From: an uncultured Pelagibacteraceae bacterium
GTDB lineage: Bacteria; Pseudomonadota; Alphaproteobacteria; Pelagibacterales; Pelagibacteraceae
Direction: 5' to 3'
Assembly (NCBI GenBank): GCA_902615445.1
Contig: CACMOQ010000007.1
Coordinates: forward strand, 30,874-94,873
Length of the DNA: 64,000 bases
The notes below the pieces were generated by a model that was not told the origin of the DNA, did no database searches, and worked only from the letters and a program-made list of their open reading frames with translations. How positions within the stretch are numbered: position 1 is the stretch's first letter; every line of letters begins with the position of its first letter. Made by a program: the position numbers and the translations under genes. This document shows, piece by piece, positions 8,775 through 16,374 of the stretch.

Positions 8775-9242
8775 TTAATCGTGTTCAATTTGCTTTGTAT
8801 AATACATAGAATTTGGATCAATTTTGTAGTGAGCAAAAGGTTCACAAGGTTCAAAATGACATTTTTTAAATAATTTTCTTGCAGGTTCAAAAAATTTCCC
8901 TGAGCCTGTTTCAATACTTATTCTCTTTAAATTTAGTTTTCTGGCCTCAATAATCAAATACTGAATTAATTTTATTCCAATATTTTGTCTTCTAAAGTTG
9001 TCATGAATCCTTATTGATTTAAATTCACCATGCTCCTCATCTAAAAATTTTAATGCTCCACAGCCTAATAACTTATCATTGTACCATAAACTCCAAAATT
9101 TTATTGAGGGAACTTTAAGCCCATTAATGTCTAAAACATGTGTACTTTCCTCGGGTGAAGCAGCTCTGAGTTCTATAAAATGTTTATTTAAAAGTTCATT
9201 TACTTCTGGATGATCAAAATTGCCCTCTATAATTTTAAACAT
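8775..9242 (-). CDS. GNAT-family N-acetyltransferase
   Basis: GCN5-related acetyltransferase, 155 residues. The acetyl-CoA loop is RRQNIGIKLIQYLI at about 84-97, a variant of R/Q-x-x-G-x-G/A, preceded by the GEFKSIRI beta strand and followed by LKRISIETGSGKFFEPA. This arrangement resembles the PhnO/ElaA-like small-molecule acetyltransferases. The substrate is unknown. The start is 1 bp after the purK stop codon, so it is part of the purE-purK transcript. Confidence 0.8.
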   Translation of the reverse strand: MFKIIEGNFDHPEVNELLNKHFIELRAASPEESTHVLDINGLKVPSIKFWSLWYNDKLLGCGALKFLDEEHGEFKSIRIHDNFRRQNIGIKLIQYLIIEARKLNLKRISIETGSGKFFEPARKLFKKCHFEPCEPFAHYKIDPNSMYYTKQIEHD

Positions 9243-10289
9243 TTAAATTAATGTAGTTAAGTGACCCATTTTCCTTTTTGTTTTAACTTCTTTTTTTTGA
9301 TAATCAAAGAAAAATTGATTATCATCGACCTTTAAATTTTTTCTGTACGGAATTATTTGGTTTCCGATTAAATTAATCATTTTTGCATTTGAAATCTTTT
9401 TAAGTGGAACTTTTTCAAGAGAACATACAGCTCTAATATGATTTTCAAATTGACTTATATTGAATGCGTTAATAGTCAAATGACCAGAATTGTGAACTCT
9501 TGGTGCGATCTCATTTACATATAAATTTTCATTTCTATCAATAAAAAATTCTACGCACAAAGTTCCAATATATTTTAACTCTTCAGCAATTCTAATTGAC
9601 CATTCTTTTGACTCATCAAATAATCGTTTGTTAATTTCAGCAGGTATTTTGGAATATTTGAGTATTTGATCCTCATGGATGTTTTCAATAGGCTCATAAA
9701 TCTCATAACTATTATTACTAAATCTTGTTATAATGACTGATATTTCTTTTTTGAGTTTTACAAGTTTTTCAAGTATATATCCTTTTGAAAAATCGATATT
9801 TAAAGAATTTAAATCCTGTTTTGATTTGATACGATACTGACCTTTACCGTCATAACCTAAAGTAGTAGTTTTTAAAATTCCAGGTAAAAAATCCCCTAAA
9901 GCTTCTATATCAGTTTTTCTTTCTACAGAAGCATATTTAGTTGTTCTTATGTTAAGTTTGTTTATAAAATCTTTTTCGGTTAGCCTGTGTTGAATTAGTT
10001 TATTTATAGATGGCTTAGGTATAACTTTTTTTATTTTATTAATCTCACATAAAGTTTCGAAAGGTATATTTTCAAATTCATAGGTGATTAAATCCACTTT
10101 ATTAACAAATTCTTGTATCTTATTTTTATCGTTATAATCACCGTAGATGAATTGTTCACAAAAGTTTTGTGCTGGTGCATCGATATCATCACAATAAATA
10201 ATTGTCTTTATATTTAATTTTTTTGCTGCTTCAGACAGCATGCTTCCTAATTGACCTCCGCCAATAATACCCAAATTTATTCCCGACAT
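9243..10289 (-). CDS. purK: N5-carboxyaminoimidazole ribonucleotide synthase
   Basis: ATP-grasp enzyme of de novo purine synthesis that carboxylates AIR to N5-CAIR using bicarbonate and ATP. It is 348 residues, as usual. It opens with GIIGGGQLGSML, includes KTTTLGYDGKGQY in the ATP-grasp region and ends with the conserved NEIAPRVHNSGHLT. It sits 2 bp downstream of purE, its pathway partner, and is followed without a gap by the acetyltransferase gene. Confidence 0.96.
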   Translation of the reverse strand: MSGINLGIIGGGQLGSMLSEAAKKLNIKTIIYCDDIDAPAQNFCEQFIYGDYNDKNKIQEFVNKVDLITYEFENIPFETLCEINKIKKVIPKPSINKLIQHRLTEKDFINKLNIRTTKYASVERKTDIEALGDFLPGILKTTTLGYDGKGQYRIKSKQDLNSLNIDFSKGYILEKLVKLKKEISVIITRFSNNSYEIYEPIENIHEDQILKYSKIPAEINKRLFDESKEWSIRIAEELKYIGTLCVEFFIDRNENLYVNEIAPRVHNSGHLTINAFNISQFENHIRAVCSLEKVPLKKISNAKMINLIGNQIIPYRKNLKVDDNQFFFDYQKKEVKTKRKMGHLTTLI

Positions 10290-10291
10290 TT

Positions 10292-10786
10292 TTAATTCTT
10301 AGGTTTTTTTTTCACTGATTTTGTTTGTAATAATCGCCAATTTTCTAATTTTTTTTTAACGGCAGGATTAGTGTTTGCAATTATCGATGCAGCTAATAAA
10401 CCAGCGTTGATTGCACCATTATCTCCTATAGCCAAAGTTCCCACAGGAATTCCTTTAGGCATTTGTACAATTGATAGTAAGCTATCAAGTCCTTTAAGGT
10501 TTTTACTTTCGATTGGCACACCTAAAACTGGGATAGATGTTAAAGCTGAAATCATACCTGGCAAATGTGCTGAGCCTCCAGCTCCTGCAATTATAACTCC
10601 ATAATTTTTTTTTTCAGCAGATTGGGCAAATTCATACATTCTTTTTGGGGTTCTATGAGCTGATATTATTTTAGTATCAAATTTTACGCCGACACTTTTT
10701 AATATTTTAGTAGATAACTTCATAGTTCTGAAGTCAGATTGACTACCCATTATAACTGCAACTTTTAAGTTGTTTGTCTTTTTCAT
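10292..10786 (-). CDS. purE: N5-carboxyaminoimidazole ribonucleotide mutase
   Basis: Class I PurE, converting N5-CAIR to CAIR, 164 residues. GSQSDFRTM at about 14-22 forms the phosphate/substrate loop and SAHRTP contains the catalytic histidine at about 44. GAGGSAHLPGMI is also diagnostic. It heads the purE-purK-acetyltransferase unit and diverges from the small gene at 10877 across about 90 bp. Confidence 0.96.
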   Translation of the reverse strand: MKKTNNLKVAVIMGSQSDFRTMKLSTKILKSVGVKFDTKIISAHRTPKRMYEFAQSAEKKNYGVIIAGAGGSAHLPGMISALTSIPVLGVPIESKNLKGLDSLLSIVQMPKGIPVGTLAIGDNGAINAGLLAASIIANTNPAVKKKLENWRLLQTKSVKKKPKN

Positions 10787-10876
10787 GATTTAAATACTAT
10801 AAACTTTATTTCAAAATTAGATAAAGATTTCAATAAAATTAGTATTTTTGTAAAAATTGTTATAAATTTACAAGCT

Positions 10877-11038
10877 GTGATTAAAGATAAACATATTGAT
10901 AAAACATACAATAAAGAATTAGACGATATTTGTGATGAATGTAAAAGTAAGGATGAAAGTGTTTCTCAAAATTTAATTCTTACAGGTTTTAAAATTTGTA
11001 AATCTTGTAGAGTGTCAAAAACAATTTTTCCTATTTAG
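10877..11038 (+). CDS. Small zinc-ribbon-like protein, 53 residues
   Basis: An open frame from GTG at 10877 to TAG at 11036 encodes 53 residues with two CxxC pairs, CDEC (19-22) and CKSC (41-44), spaced 18 apart like a treble-clef or zinc-ribbon site. There is no in-frame ATG and no clear ribosome-binding site, so the start is uncertain. Support for a real gene comes from the cysteine pattern and the snug convergent fit: its TAG overlaps the TAA of the Yip1-like gene by 3 bp, as other convergent pairs here do. Function unknown; DNA, RNA or protein binding is possible. Confidence 0.55.
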   Translation: MIKDKHIDKTYNKELDDICDECKSKDESVSQNLILTGFKICKSCRVSKTIFPI

Positions 11039-11577
11039 ATAGAATTTACTGGTATCATATTCATTCTGCTCATAACAAATGAGATTGATAAAAAAACAAT
11101 AATCAGGAATGACAAAAAAACTATTCCAAAAGATTTTAAATTTGATTTAAGACTGAGGATTTGTTTTGTTGAAATGATTAAAGCAGCGAAAATCCAGAAT
11201 TGAGTTAATAATATTATAGGTATCATCAAATCTGGAGTAACTGCAAAAAATCTTAATAAGCTAGGCGCATGAGCAAATCCAACTGCCGTTAAAACCTTTT
11301 TAAATGATGTTTTAGTTTGTTTATCTGGGAATAGTTTTACACCGATTACAAAAATTAAAATTGCCCATATAAACCATGTGATTATCGCTGTTAATCCTGA
11401 CATTGCAACAGCCGTTTTAATTATATTATTTGCTGCAACTGCACCTGCTATACCATCTAATATCATTATTAAGCCAGAAAAATATATTGCAGCCTCTCCG
11501 AAATTTTTACTATCGGTGTAAAGAGATTTATCTAATTTAATAGATTTAAAGATTATATTAAGAAACTCTCCAAACAT
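11035..11577 (-). CDS. Yip1-like integral membrane protein
   Basis: Polytopic membrane protein of 180 residues with about five hydrophobic segments. The motif GFAHAPSLLRFF, with the preceding FKKVLTAVGFA, is typical of bacterial YIP1-family proteins. The family's function in bacteria is not established. It starts directly after the stop codon of a 34-residue membrane peptide gene, and both lie downstream of the GcvT-family gene at 11715-13073. Confidence 0.7.
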   Translation of the reverse strand: MFGEFLNIIFKSIKLDKSLYTDSKNFGEAAIYFSGLIMILDGIAGAVAANNIIKTAVAMSGLTAIITWFIWAILIFVIGVKLFPDKQTKTSFKKVLTAVGFAHAPSLLRFFAVTPDLMIPIILLTQFWIFAALIISTKQILSLKSNLKSFGIVFLSFLIIVFLSISFVMSRMNMIPVNSI

Positions 11578-11682
11578 TTAATTTTTTTTATTTTTTTGTT
11601 CTTTATATGAAACGATTAATGGGAAAAGTATTAAAACAATTGTGATAGTAATGCAAACTACAATTAAGAAACCTTTTGTCAT
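11578..11682 (-). CDS. 34-residue single-span membrane protein
   Basis: The minus strand from ATG at 11682 to TAA at 11578 encodes 34 residues: a short MTKG head, a hydrophobic span (FLIVVCITITIVLILFPLIV) and a lysine/asparagine tail. Its stop codon abuts the ATG of the Yip1-like gene with no spacing, which suggests translational coupling. It lies 32 bp below the GcvT-family gene. I do not know the family; small one-span proteins often bind and regulate larger membrane partners, and the Yip1-like protein is the obvious candidate. Confidence 0.6.
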   Translation of the reverse strand: MTKGFLIVVCITITIVLILFPLIVSYKEQKNKKN

Positions 11683-11714
11683 AAGTAACTTAAACAGATT
11701 ATATCCTCAAATTT

Positions 11715-13073
11715 TTAGCCTTTAGATACTTCTCTTGTGTTAGCGTTATATGACTCTTTAAATGGTATATCTGTAACTACTGCATCAACTGGTTTGCCGG
11801 GAGTACTAGAATATTTTTCAGGTAAATGAACTTTATATTTTGTACCCACTTTTCCTTTTGGAAAACCATTTGCATTAAGAGTTCCATCAAAAGGTACATA
11901 TCCCATTGCGATATTCATCTTTTTTTCTGGATGATACCAAGGAGAAGTAATAAATCCAACTGGATCCCCGCCGTTTTCATTTGATATTAACCAAAAATCA
12001 GGGGCGTAGTCATCAATCGGTTTTCCACCCATTTCAAGCCCAACCAATTGTAATTTATAAGGTTTTTTTCCAGCTTTGAGCTCTGCTCCCATTTTTTCTA
12101 AAACTGCCTTACCCACATAATCGGATTTTTTATTCCACTCACCTTTACCTGATAAAGAAACCTGGTAACCTAAATTACATTGGAATGGATTATGTTGTTG
12201 ATCCATATCTTGACCCCAAGAAAGTATACCCGCTTGAATTCTTCTGTGATGAGCAGGAGCAATAACCATCAAATTATGTTTTTTCCCTGCTTCAAGAACT
12301 GCGTTCCACATTTCATCAGCATATAAAGTTGCGTCTCTTAAATAAATTTCGTATCCAGCTTCACCCGAAAAACCTGATTGAGAGATGACACAACTCCTAC
12401 CAGCTACCTTTACCTCTGCTAGTCCATAAAAGGGCATTTCTTCTAAATCAACCTGGTCTCCTAACAAATCTTTCATAAGAGCTTTTGATTTTGGACCTTG
12501 TATTTGCACAGGGCATGCATCTATTTCGTCTATAGTACAATTAAATCTTCCATCTGAATTTACACCTTGTAAATACATCCCAATATCAGAGTCAGATAAT
12601 GAAAACCAAAATTCATCTTTTGAAATTCTTAGAAGAATTGGATCATTCAAAACTCCACCATATGCATTACATAAAATTACATATCTTGCTCTCATAGGTG
12701 AGATCTTAGTTGCATCTCTAGTGATTACGTAATCAACAAATTTTTCTGCATCAGGACCTTTAACTTGTATTTGTCTTTCAACAGCAACATTCCACATTGT
12801 AACATGGTTAACGATAGCATCATATTCTACCATAGCTCCACCATGTTCTGGTTTTACGTATCCTCTAGGATGATAAATACGATTGTAAACAGTTGCTCTC
12901 CAACATCCAGCTTGCATTGATAAATGCCAATAAGGTGATTTTCTGACCCTTGTAGAAATCAACATTTCAACTTTTGTTGGACCACTTTGTCTTAAATTGT
13001 ATGGAACTTTTCGATCTGATTGATCTACTGAGGTTACATGCTTTAATTTTGTATAGTCAAATTCTTTAGACAT
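11715..13073 (-). CDS. GcvT/DmdA-type folate-dependent methyl- or aminomethyltransferase
   Basis: Cytoplasmic protein of the glycine-cleavage T-protein superfamily, 452 residues. The fold shows in VEYDAIVNHVTMWNVAVERQ, VKGPDAEKFVDYV, FSGEAGYEIYL and a C-terminal GCV_T_C region with MGYVP. Members move a methyl or aminomethyl group to THF; GcvT itself is about 370 residues and DMSP demethylase DmdA about 370, so this is a longer relative. Its start overlaps the end of the MetF-like gene by 8 bp, so the two are coupled. MetF oxidises 5-methyl-THF, which suggests this enzyme is a demethylase that makes methyl-THF, but its methyl donor is unknown. Confidence 0.75.
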   Translation of the reverse strand: MSKEFDYTKLKHVTSVDQSDRKVPYNLRQSGPTKVEMLISTRVRKSPYWHLSMQAGCWRATVYNRIYHPRGYVKPEHGGAMVEYDAIVNHVTMWNVAVERQIQVKGPDAEKFVDYVITRDATKISPMRARYVILCNAYGGVLNDPILLRISKDEFWFSLSDSDIGMYLQGVNSDGRFNCTIDEIDACPVQIQGPKSKALMKDLLGDQVDLEEMPFYGLAEVKVAGRSCVISQSGFSGEAGYEIYLRDATLYADEMWNAVLEAGKKHNLMVIAPAHHRRIQAGILSWGQDMDQQHNPFQCNLGYQVSLSGKGEWNKKSDYVGKAVLEKMGAELKAGKKPYKLQLVGLEMGGKPIDDYAPDFWLISNENGGDPVGFITSPWYHPEKKMNIAMGYVPFDGTLNANGFPKGKVGTKYKVHLPEKYSSTPGKPVDAVVTDIPFKESYNANTREVSKG

Positions 13074-13794
13074 AACTATTCTCCTTCAACCACTTGTTAG
13101 TTTCCTTCAAGCCGCCGAATGTATAAATGTGAAAGAAATCAGTATGTGATTTAAGCTTCCCAATTAAATCATTAGGGTCTTTAGGTTTTAATAAATCTAA
13201 AGCCTTAGTAAAATTAGATTTAAGAAAATTTAAGGAATTTTTTGCTCCTACAATGTTTGCAAACTTAATCAAGCTTGATATTTTAAGAGGGCCAGTAATT
13301 CCTACATGCACTGGTACGCTTTGTTTAGACACAAAATCTATAATAGGCTGGGGATCTAATAACCATTGTGTTACTATATAATCAGCATAAGGCTTTTTAT
13401 CTATCATAGCTTTTTCTAAATCTGAGTCGGATATATCAGGACTCCCCTCTGGGTGTCCAGCAATTCCTATTGTCATCTTCTCAAAATAACCAGTCTCCAA
13501 AAGTTGAAAAGAGCTATCAAATTTTCCCATTGGTTCTCTTCCACCACCAATTACTAGAACTTGTTTAACTCCGCCGTCTTTACACCTTGAAACATAATCT
13601 TTTAGTTGCTTTTCATTCTGCATTGATCTTGCTGGAAAGTGTGGAACTGGATTAAAACCTTTCTTAACTAACTCAACTGCTTGTTGTGCTGTCTCTTTAT
13701 AATCCCCACCAGGTAACATTGTTATGTAAATATCTTTAACTGGAGGCACAGTATCTAGGTCAGTAGTTGGGCCTATTTCTAGAGAAAAATTCAT
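13066..13794 (-). CDS. Short MetF-like methylenetetrahydrofolate reductase
   Basis: Flavin-dependent methylene-THF reductase fold (TIM barrel), 242 residues, about 50 shorter than usual MetF. Recognisable parts are PHFPARSM, VLVIGGGREP, GIAGHPEGSPDI and YIVTQWLLDP. The enzyme would interconvert 5-methyl- and 5,10-methylene-THF. Coupling with the downstream GcvT-family gene (8 bp overlap) argues for the oxidative direction after a demethylation step. The classic N-terminal EF(F/Y)PP motif is replaced by SLEIGPTT, so catalytic details may differ. It diverges from the kinase gene across about 80 bp. Confidence 0.75.
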   Translation of the reverse strand: MNFSLEIGPTTDLDTVPPVKDIYITMLPGGDYKETAQQAVELVKKGFNPVPHFPARSMQNEKQLKDYVSRCKDGGVKQVLVIGGGREPMGKFDSSFQLLETGYFEKMTIGIAGHPEGSPDISDSDLEKAMIDKKPYADYIVTQWLLDPQPIIDFVSKQSVPVHVGITGPLKISSLIKFANIVGAKNSLNFLKSNFTKALDLLKPKDPNDLIGKLKSHTDFFHIYTFGGLKETNKWLKENSYV

Positions 13795-13877
13795 TTAATA
13801 GAATGATTATCTTTTTTAAAAAAGCTGTCAAAGAAATTCAGCTTGATAGAATCGATTTTTATTGTCACAAAACAATT

Positions 13878-14288
13878 ATGAAAATTATTTTAATAATGGG
13901 TCTGCCTGGGTCAGGAAAAACAACCTTGGCTAATGAATTGGCTCCATTACTTAATGCCAAAAGATTGAACGCTGATGAAGTTAGAAAAGAGGCAAATGAC
14001 TGGGATTTTTCAGAGGAAGGAAGAAAAAGACAATCAAAGAGAATGGCTGATTTTGCCTTAAAGCTAAAAGAAGATGGAAGTTTTGTCGTAGCAGATTTCA
14101 TATGCCCAACACCTGAGGCAAGGAAATTATTTCCTGCAGATTTTATCATTTGGGTTGATACTATTAAAGAAGGTAGATTTGAAGATACTAATAAAATGTT
14201 TGTAAAGCCTGATAAGTATAACTTTCATGTTACTTCACAAGATGCTAAAAATTGGGCTCCAAAAATACTTAAGGAGATTAAAAAATGA
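13878..14288 (+). CDS. P-loop kinase of the adenylylsulfate-kinase / AAA-33 type
   Basis: Small ATP-dependent kinase. I start it at ATG 13878 (136 residues), which puts the P-loop MGLPGSGKTT at residues 6-15; a longer frame from 13767 would run into the divergent metF leader and adds a nonconserved head. After the P-loop come LNADEVR, VVADFICP and WVDTIKEGRFEDTNKMF, an arrangement close to CysC, where the equivalents bind APS. It overlaps the next gene by 4 bp (ATGA). Full CysC is around 200 residues, so substrate identity is open. Confidence 0.65.
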   Translation: MKIILIMGLPGSGKTTLANELAPLLNAKRLNADEVRKEANDWDFSEEGRKRQSKRMADFALKLKEDGSFVVADFICPTPEARKLFPADFIIWVDTIKEGRFEDTNKMFVKPDKYNFHVTSQDAKNWAPKILKEIKK

Positions 14289-14659
14289 TCTATAAGTGGG
14301 ACAATAAAAAACCAACTGCGCAGATGTTAGGAAGGTGGCAACCCTTTCATGATGGTCATTATGCATTATTTAAAGAAATTTTAAAAAAAACTGGTCAAGT
14401 TTGTATACAGATTAGAGATGTTCAGGGTGTTGATGATAATCCATTTGATTTTGAAACTGTGAAAAAAAATATAGAGGATAGACTTAAACCTGAATTTGAA
14501 GGACGATACAAAATTGTATTAGTACCAAATATTACTAATATTTGTTACGGTAGAGGTGTAGGTTATCAAATTGAAGAAATTGAGCTTTCAAAAGAAATTC
14601 AAGAAATCTCTGCAACTAAAATAAGAGCCAAGATGAGAGAAGAGGGCAAATTAAAATAA
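14285..14659 (+). CDS. Nucleotidylyltransferase-like protein (HxGH family)
   Basis: Nucleotidyltransferase of the cytidylyltransferase-like superfamily, 124 residues. GRWQPFHDGH contains the HxGH-type nucleotide-binding signature and EISATKIRAKM near the C-terminus matches the second motif (ISxTxIR). This fits NMN/pantetheine-phosphate adenylyltransferases and the catalytic domain of ATP sulfurylase. Its start codon overlaps the kinase stop, so kinase and transferase are probably one functional unit. The true substrate is unknown. Confidence 0.7.
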   Translation: MIYKWDNKKPTAQMLGRWQPFHDGHYALFKEILKKTGQVCIQIRDVQGVDDNPFDFETVKKNIEDRLKPEFEGRYKIVLVPNITNICYGRGVGYQIEEIELSKEIQEISATKIRAKMREEGKLK

Positions 14660-14665
14660 TAATTA

Positions 14666-15436
14666 ATGAATATTAAAGTTGTAAAATTAAAAGATATTTC
14701 ACGAATAATTATTAATGAACCAAAAACATACAATTCTTTATCATCTAAAAATTTAAATGATCTAATTAAAGTTTTTAAAAAATTAGATGAAGATAGAAAA
14801 ACTAAAGTAATAATTCTTGAGGGAGCAGGAAAAGGTTTTAGTGCAGGTCATAATTTAAAAGAAGTAAGAAACTTAAAAAGCAAAAAAAAATATCAAAGAT
14901 TATTTAATTTATGCTCAAAACTAATGCTGCTGATAGTTGAAGGTAGGAAACCAGTGATTGCAAAAGTGCATGGGGCAGCTTATGCAGCAGGATGTCAATT
15001 AGTTGCCAGTTGTGATTTGGCTTATAGCACTAAAGAAGCATTATTTGCTACTCCAGGGGTTAACATCGGTTTATTTTGTAGTACACCTATGGTTGCTGTT
15101 AGTCGAAAAGTTAATAGAAAACCAATGATGAAAATGTTATTAACCGGAGAACCAATTAGAGCAAATTATGCAAAAGAAATTGGATTAATTAATGATTATT
15201 TTCCGAAATCAAAAATAAATAAAGAAGTTTTAAAAATTGCAAAAAAAATTGCGTCTAAATCTAATCTTACAATTAAAATTGGAAAACAAACTTTTTATAA
15301 GCAATTAGAAATGCCACTCAGAAAAGCTTACGCACACACAAGTAAAATGATGACAATAAATATGATGGCAATGGATGCAAAAGAGGGAATTTCTGCTTTT
15401 ATAGAAAAAAGAAAACCAGTTTGGAAAAATAAATAA
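14666..15436 (+). CDS. Enoyl-CoA hydratase/isomerase family protein
   Basis: Crotonase-fold enzyme, 256 residues, acting on an acyl-CoA. Oxyanion-hole segments are GKGFSAGHNLKEV and KVHGAAYAAGCQLVASCDLAY. The position that is often a catalytic glutamate is in the ATPGVNIGLFCSTPMVAVSR segment, which resembles ECHDC3-type proteins rather than the fatty-acid-oxidation hydratases. It lies 6 bp after the nucleotidylyltransferase gene and 1 bp before a CoA-binding protein gene, so a shared acyl-CoA role is plausible. Confidence 0.85.
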   Translation: MNIKVVKLKDISRIIINEPKTYNSLSSKNLNDLIKVFKKLDEDRKTKVIILEGAGKGFSAGHNLKEVRNLKSKKKYQRLFNLCSKLMLLIVEGRKPVIAKVHGAAYAAGCQLVASCDLAYSTKEALFATPGVNIGLFCSTPMVAVSRKVNRKPMMKMLLTGEPIRANYAKEIGLINDYFPKSKINKEVLKIAKKIASKSNLTIKIGKQTFYKQLEMPLRKAYAHTSKMMTINMMAMDAKEGISAFIEKRKPVWKNK

Positions 15437-15437
15437 G

Positions 15438-15839
15438 ATGACAGAGACTAAAGATATTTTAACTAAATATAAAAATATTGCTTTAGTCGGTGCAAGCAAG
15501 GACTTAGAAAAAACTTCATCAATCGTAATGAAATATCTTCAAAATAATGGTTACAAAGTCTATCCAGTCAATCCAACTATTAGAGGTGAAAAAATTCTAG
15601 GTGAGAAAGTTTTTGCAAAAGTTTCTGAAATTGATGAACAAGTGGATATAATTGATGTTTTTAGGCCATCAAATGAAGCTGCTGAAATAGCTAACGAAGC
15701 AGTCAAAATAAAAGCAAAAGTCTTGTGGTTACAGCTAGATATCAAAAGTCCTGAAGCTAGAAAAATAGCTGAGGCAAATAATATAATTTATGTTGAGAAT
15801 AAATGTACTAAGATTGAAATTGAAAAATATTTTAATTAA
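15438..15839 (+). CDS. CoA-binding domain protein (YccU-like)
   Basis: Single CoA-binding Rossmann domain, 133 residues, like YccU and the N-terminal domain of ADP-forming acyl-CoA synthetases. Seen: IALVGASKDLEKTS near the N-terminus, KVYPVNPT, VDIIDVFRPS, LWLQLDI and the terminal ENKCTKIE. It starts 1 bp after the enoyl-CoA hydratase gene. It has no ligase domains of its own; stand-alone forms may sense or bind CoA. Confidence 0.85.
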   Translation: MTETKDILTKYKNIALVGASKDLEKTSSIVMKYLQNNGYKVYPVNPTIRGEKILGEKVFAKVSEIDEQVDIIDVFRPSNEAAEIANEAVKIKAKVLWLQLDIKSPEARKIAEANNIIYVENKCTKIEIEKYFN

Positions 15840-15854
15840 GAAAATTCTTAAAAA

Positions 15855-16319
15855 ATGCTCAATAAATATTTAAAATTATTAACTATTTTTTTTATTTTAA
15901 CTTCAATTTCAAAAGCTGAGCTAATTAAGCCTAATAGTTCTATTCAACCAGCGGAAGTTGTTAAGATACAGTTGCTTAGTTTACAAAAAAATAACGAAAA
16001 ATTTAAGGATAGTGGTATAGAACAAACCTGGAATTTTGCTCACCCTAATAATAAACGAGCTACAGGACCACTAGAAAGGTTTAAGAAGATGATCAAAGGT
16101 AATAATTATCAAATGATGATAAATCATTTAAGCCATACTATTACTCAAACTAGATCAGGAGACAGCTGGGTTCATTTTGAGGTTATTTTATTAGATAAAG
16201 AAAAGACTTATCATAAGTTCAATTGGCAAGTTGAAAAATACTCGGGGGATGGACCTTTAAATAACTGTTGGTTGACAACAATGGTTTCAAGTCCCGAGCC
16301 ATTAGGAAGTTCAATTTGA
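15855..16319 (+). CDS. Exported DUF4864-like protein
   Basis: Protein of 154 residues with an N-terminal signal peptide (hydrophobic LLTIFFILTSISKAE, cleavage near residue 20). The mature part has SIQPAEVVKIQLLSLQKNN, WNFAHPNNKRATGPLERFKKMI and WQVEKYSGDGPLNNCWLTTMVS, which resembles the DUF4864 family from memory. Function is unknown; it should be periplasmic. It lies 15 bp after the CoA-binding gene and 55 bp before the dehydrogenase gene. Confidence 0.6.
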   Translation: MLNKYLKLLTIFFILTSISKAELIKPNSSIQPAEVVKIQLLSLQKNNEKFKDSGIEQTWNFAHPNNKRATGPLERFKKMIKGNNYQMMINHLSHTITQTRSGDSWVHFEVILLDKEKTYHKFNWQVEKYSGDGPLNNCWLTTMVSSPEPLGSSI

Positions 16320-16374
16320 GAGCATTTATACAATTTTGTTTCGAAATGAATAAAAATTTAGTAGGAATCATTTT

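Noticed and set aside
11715..13073. Calling the GcvT-family gene dmdA
   Set aside because: It is about 80 residues longer than the DMSP demethylase and I cannot confirm the DMSP-specific residues, so a generic call is safer.
13767..13877. Longer N-terminus for the P-loop kinase
   Set aside because: It would overlap the divergent metF start and adds 37 residues without similarity to kinases; the ATG at 13878 places the P-loop at the usual distance.
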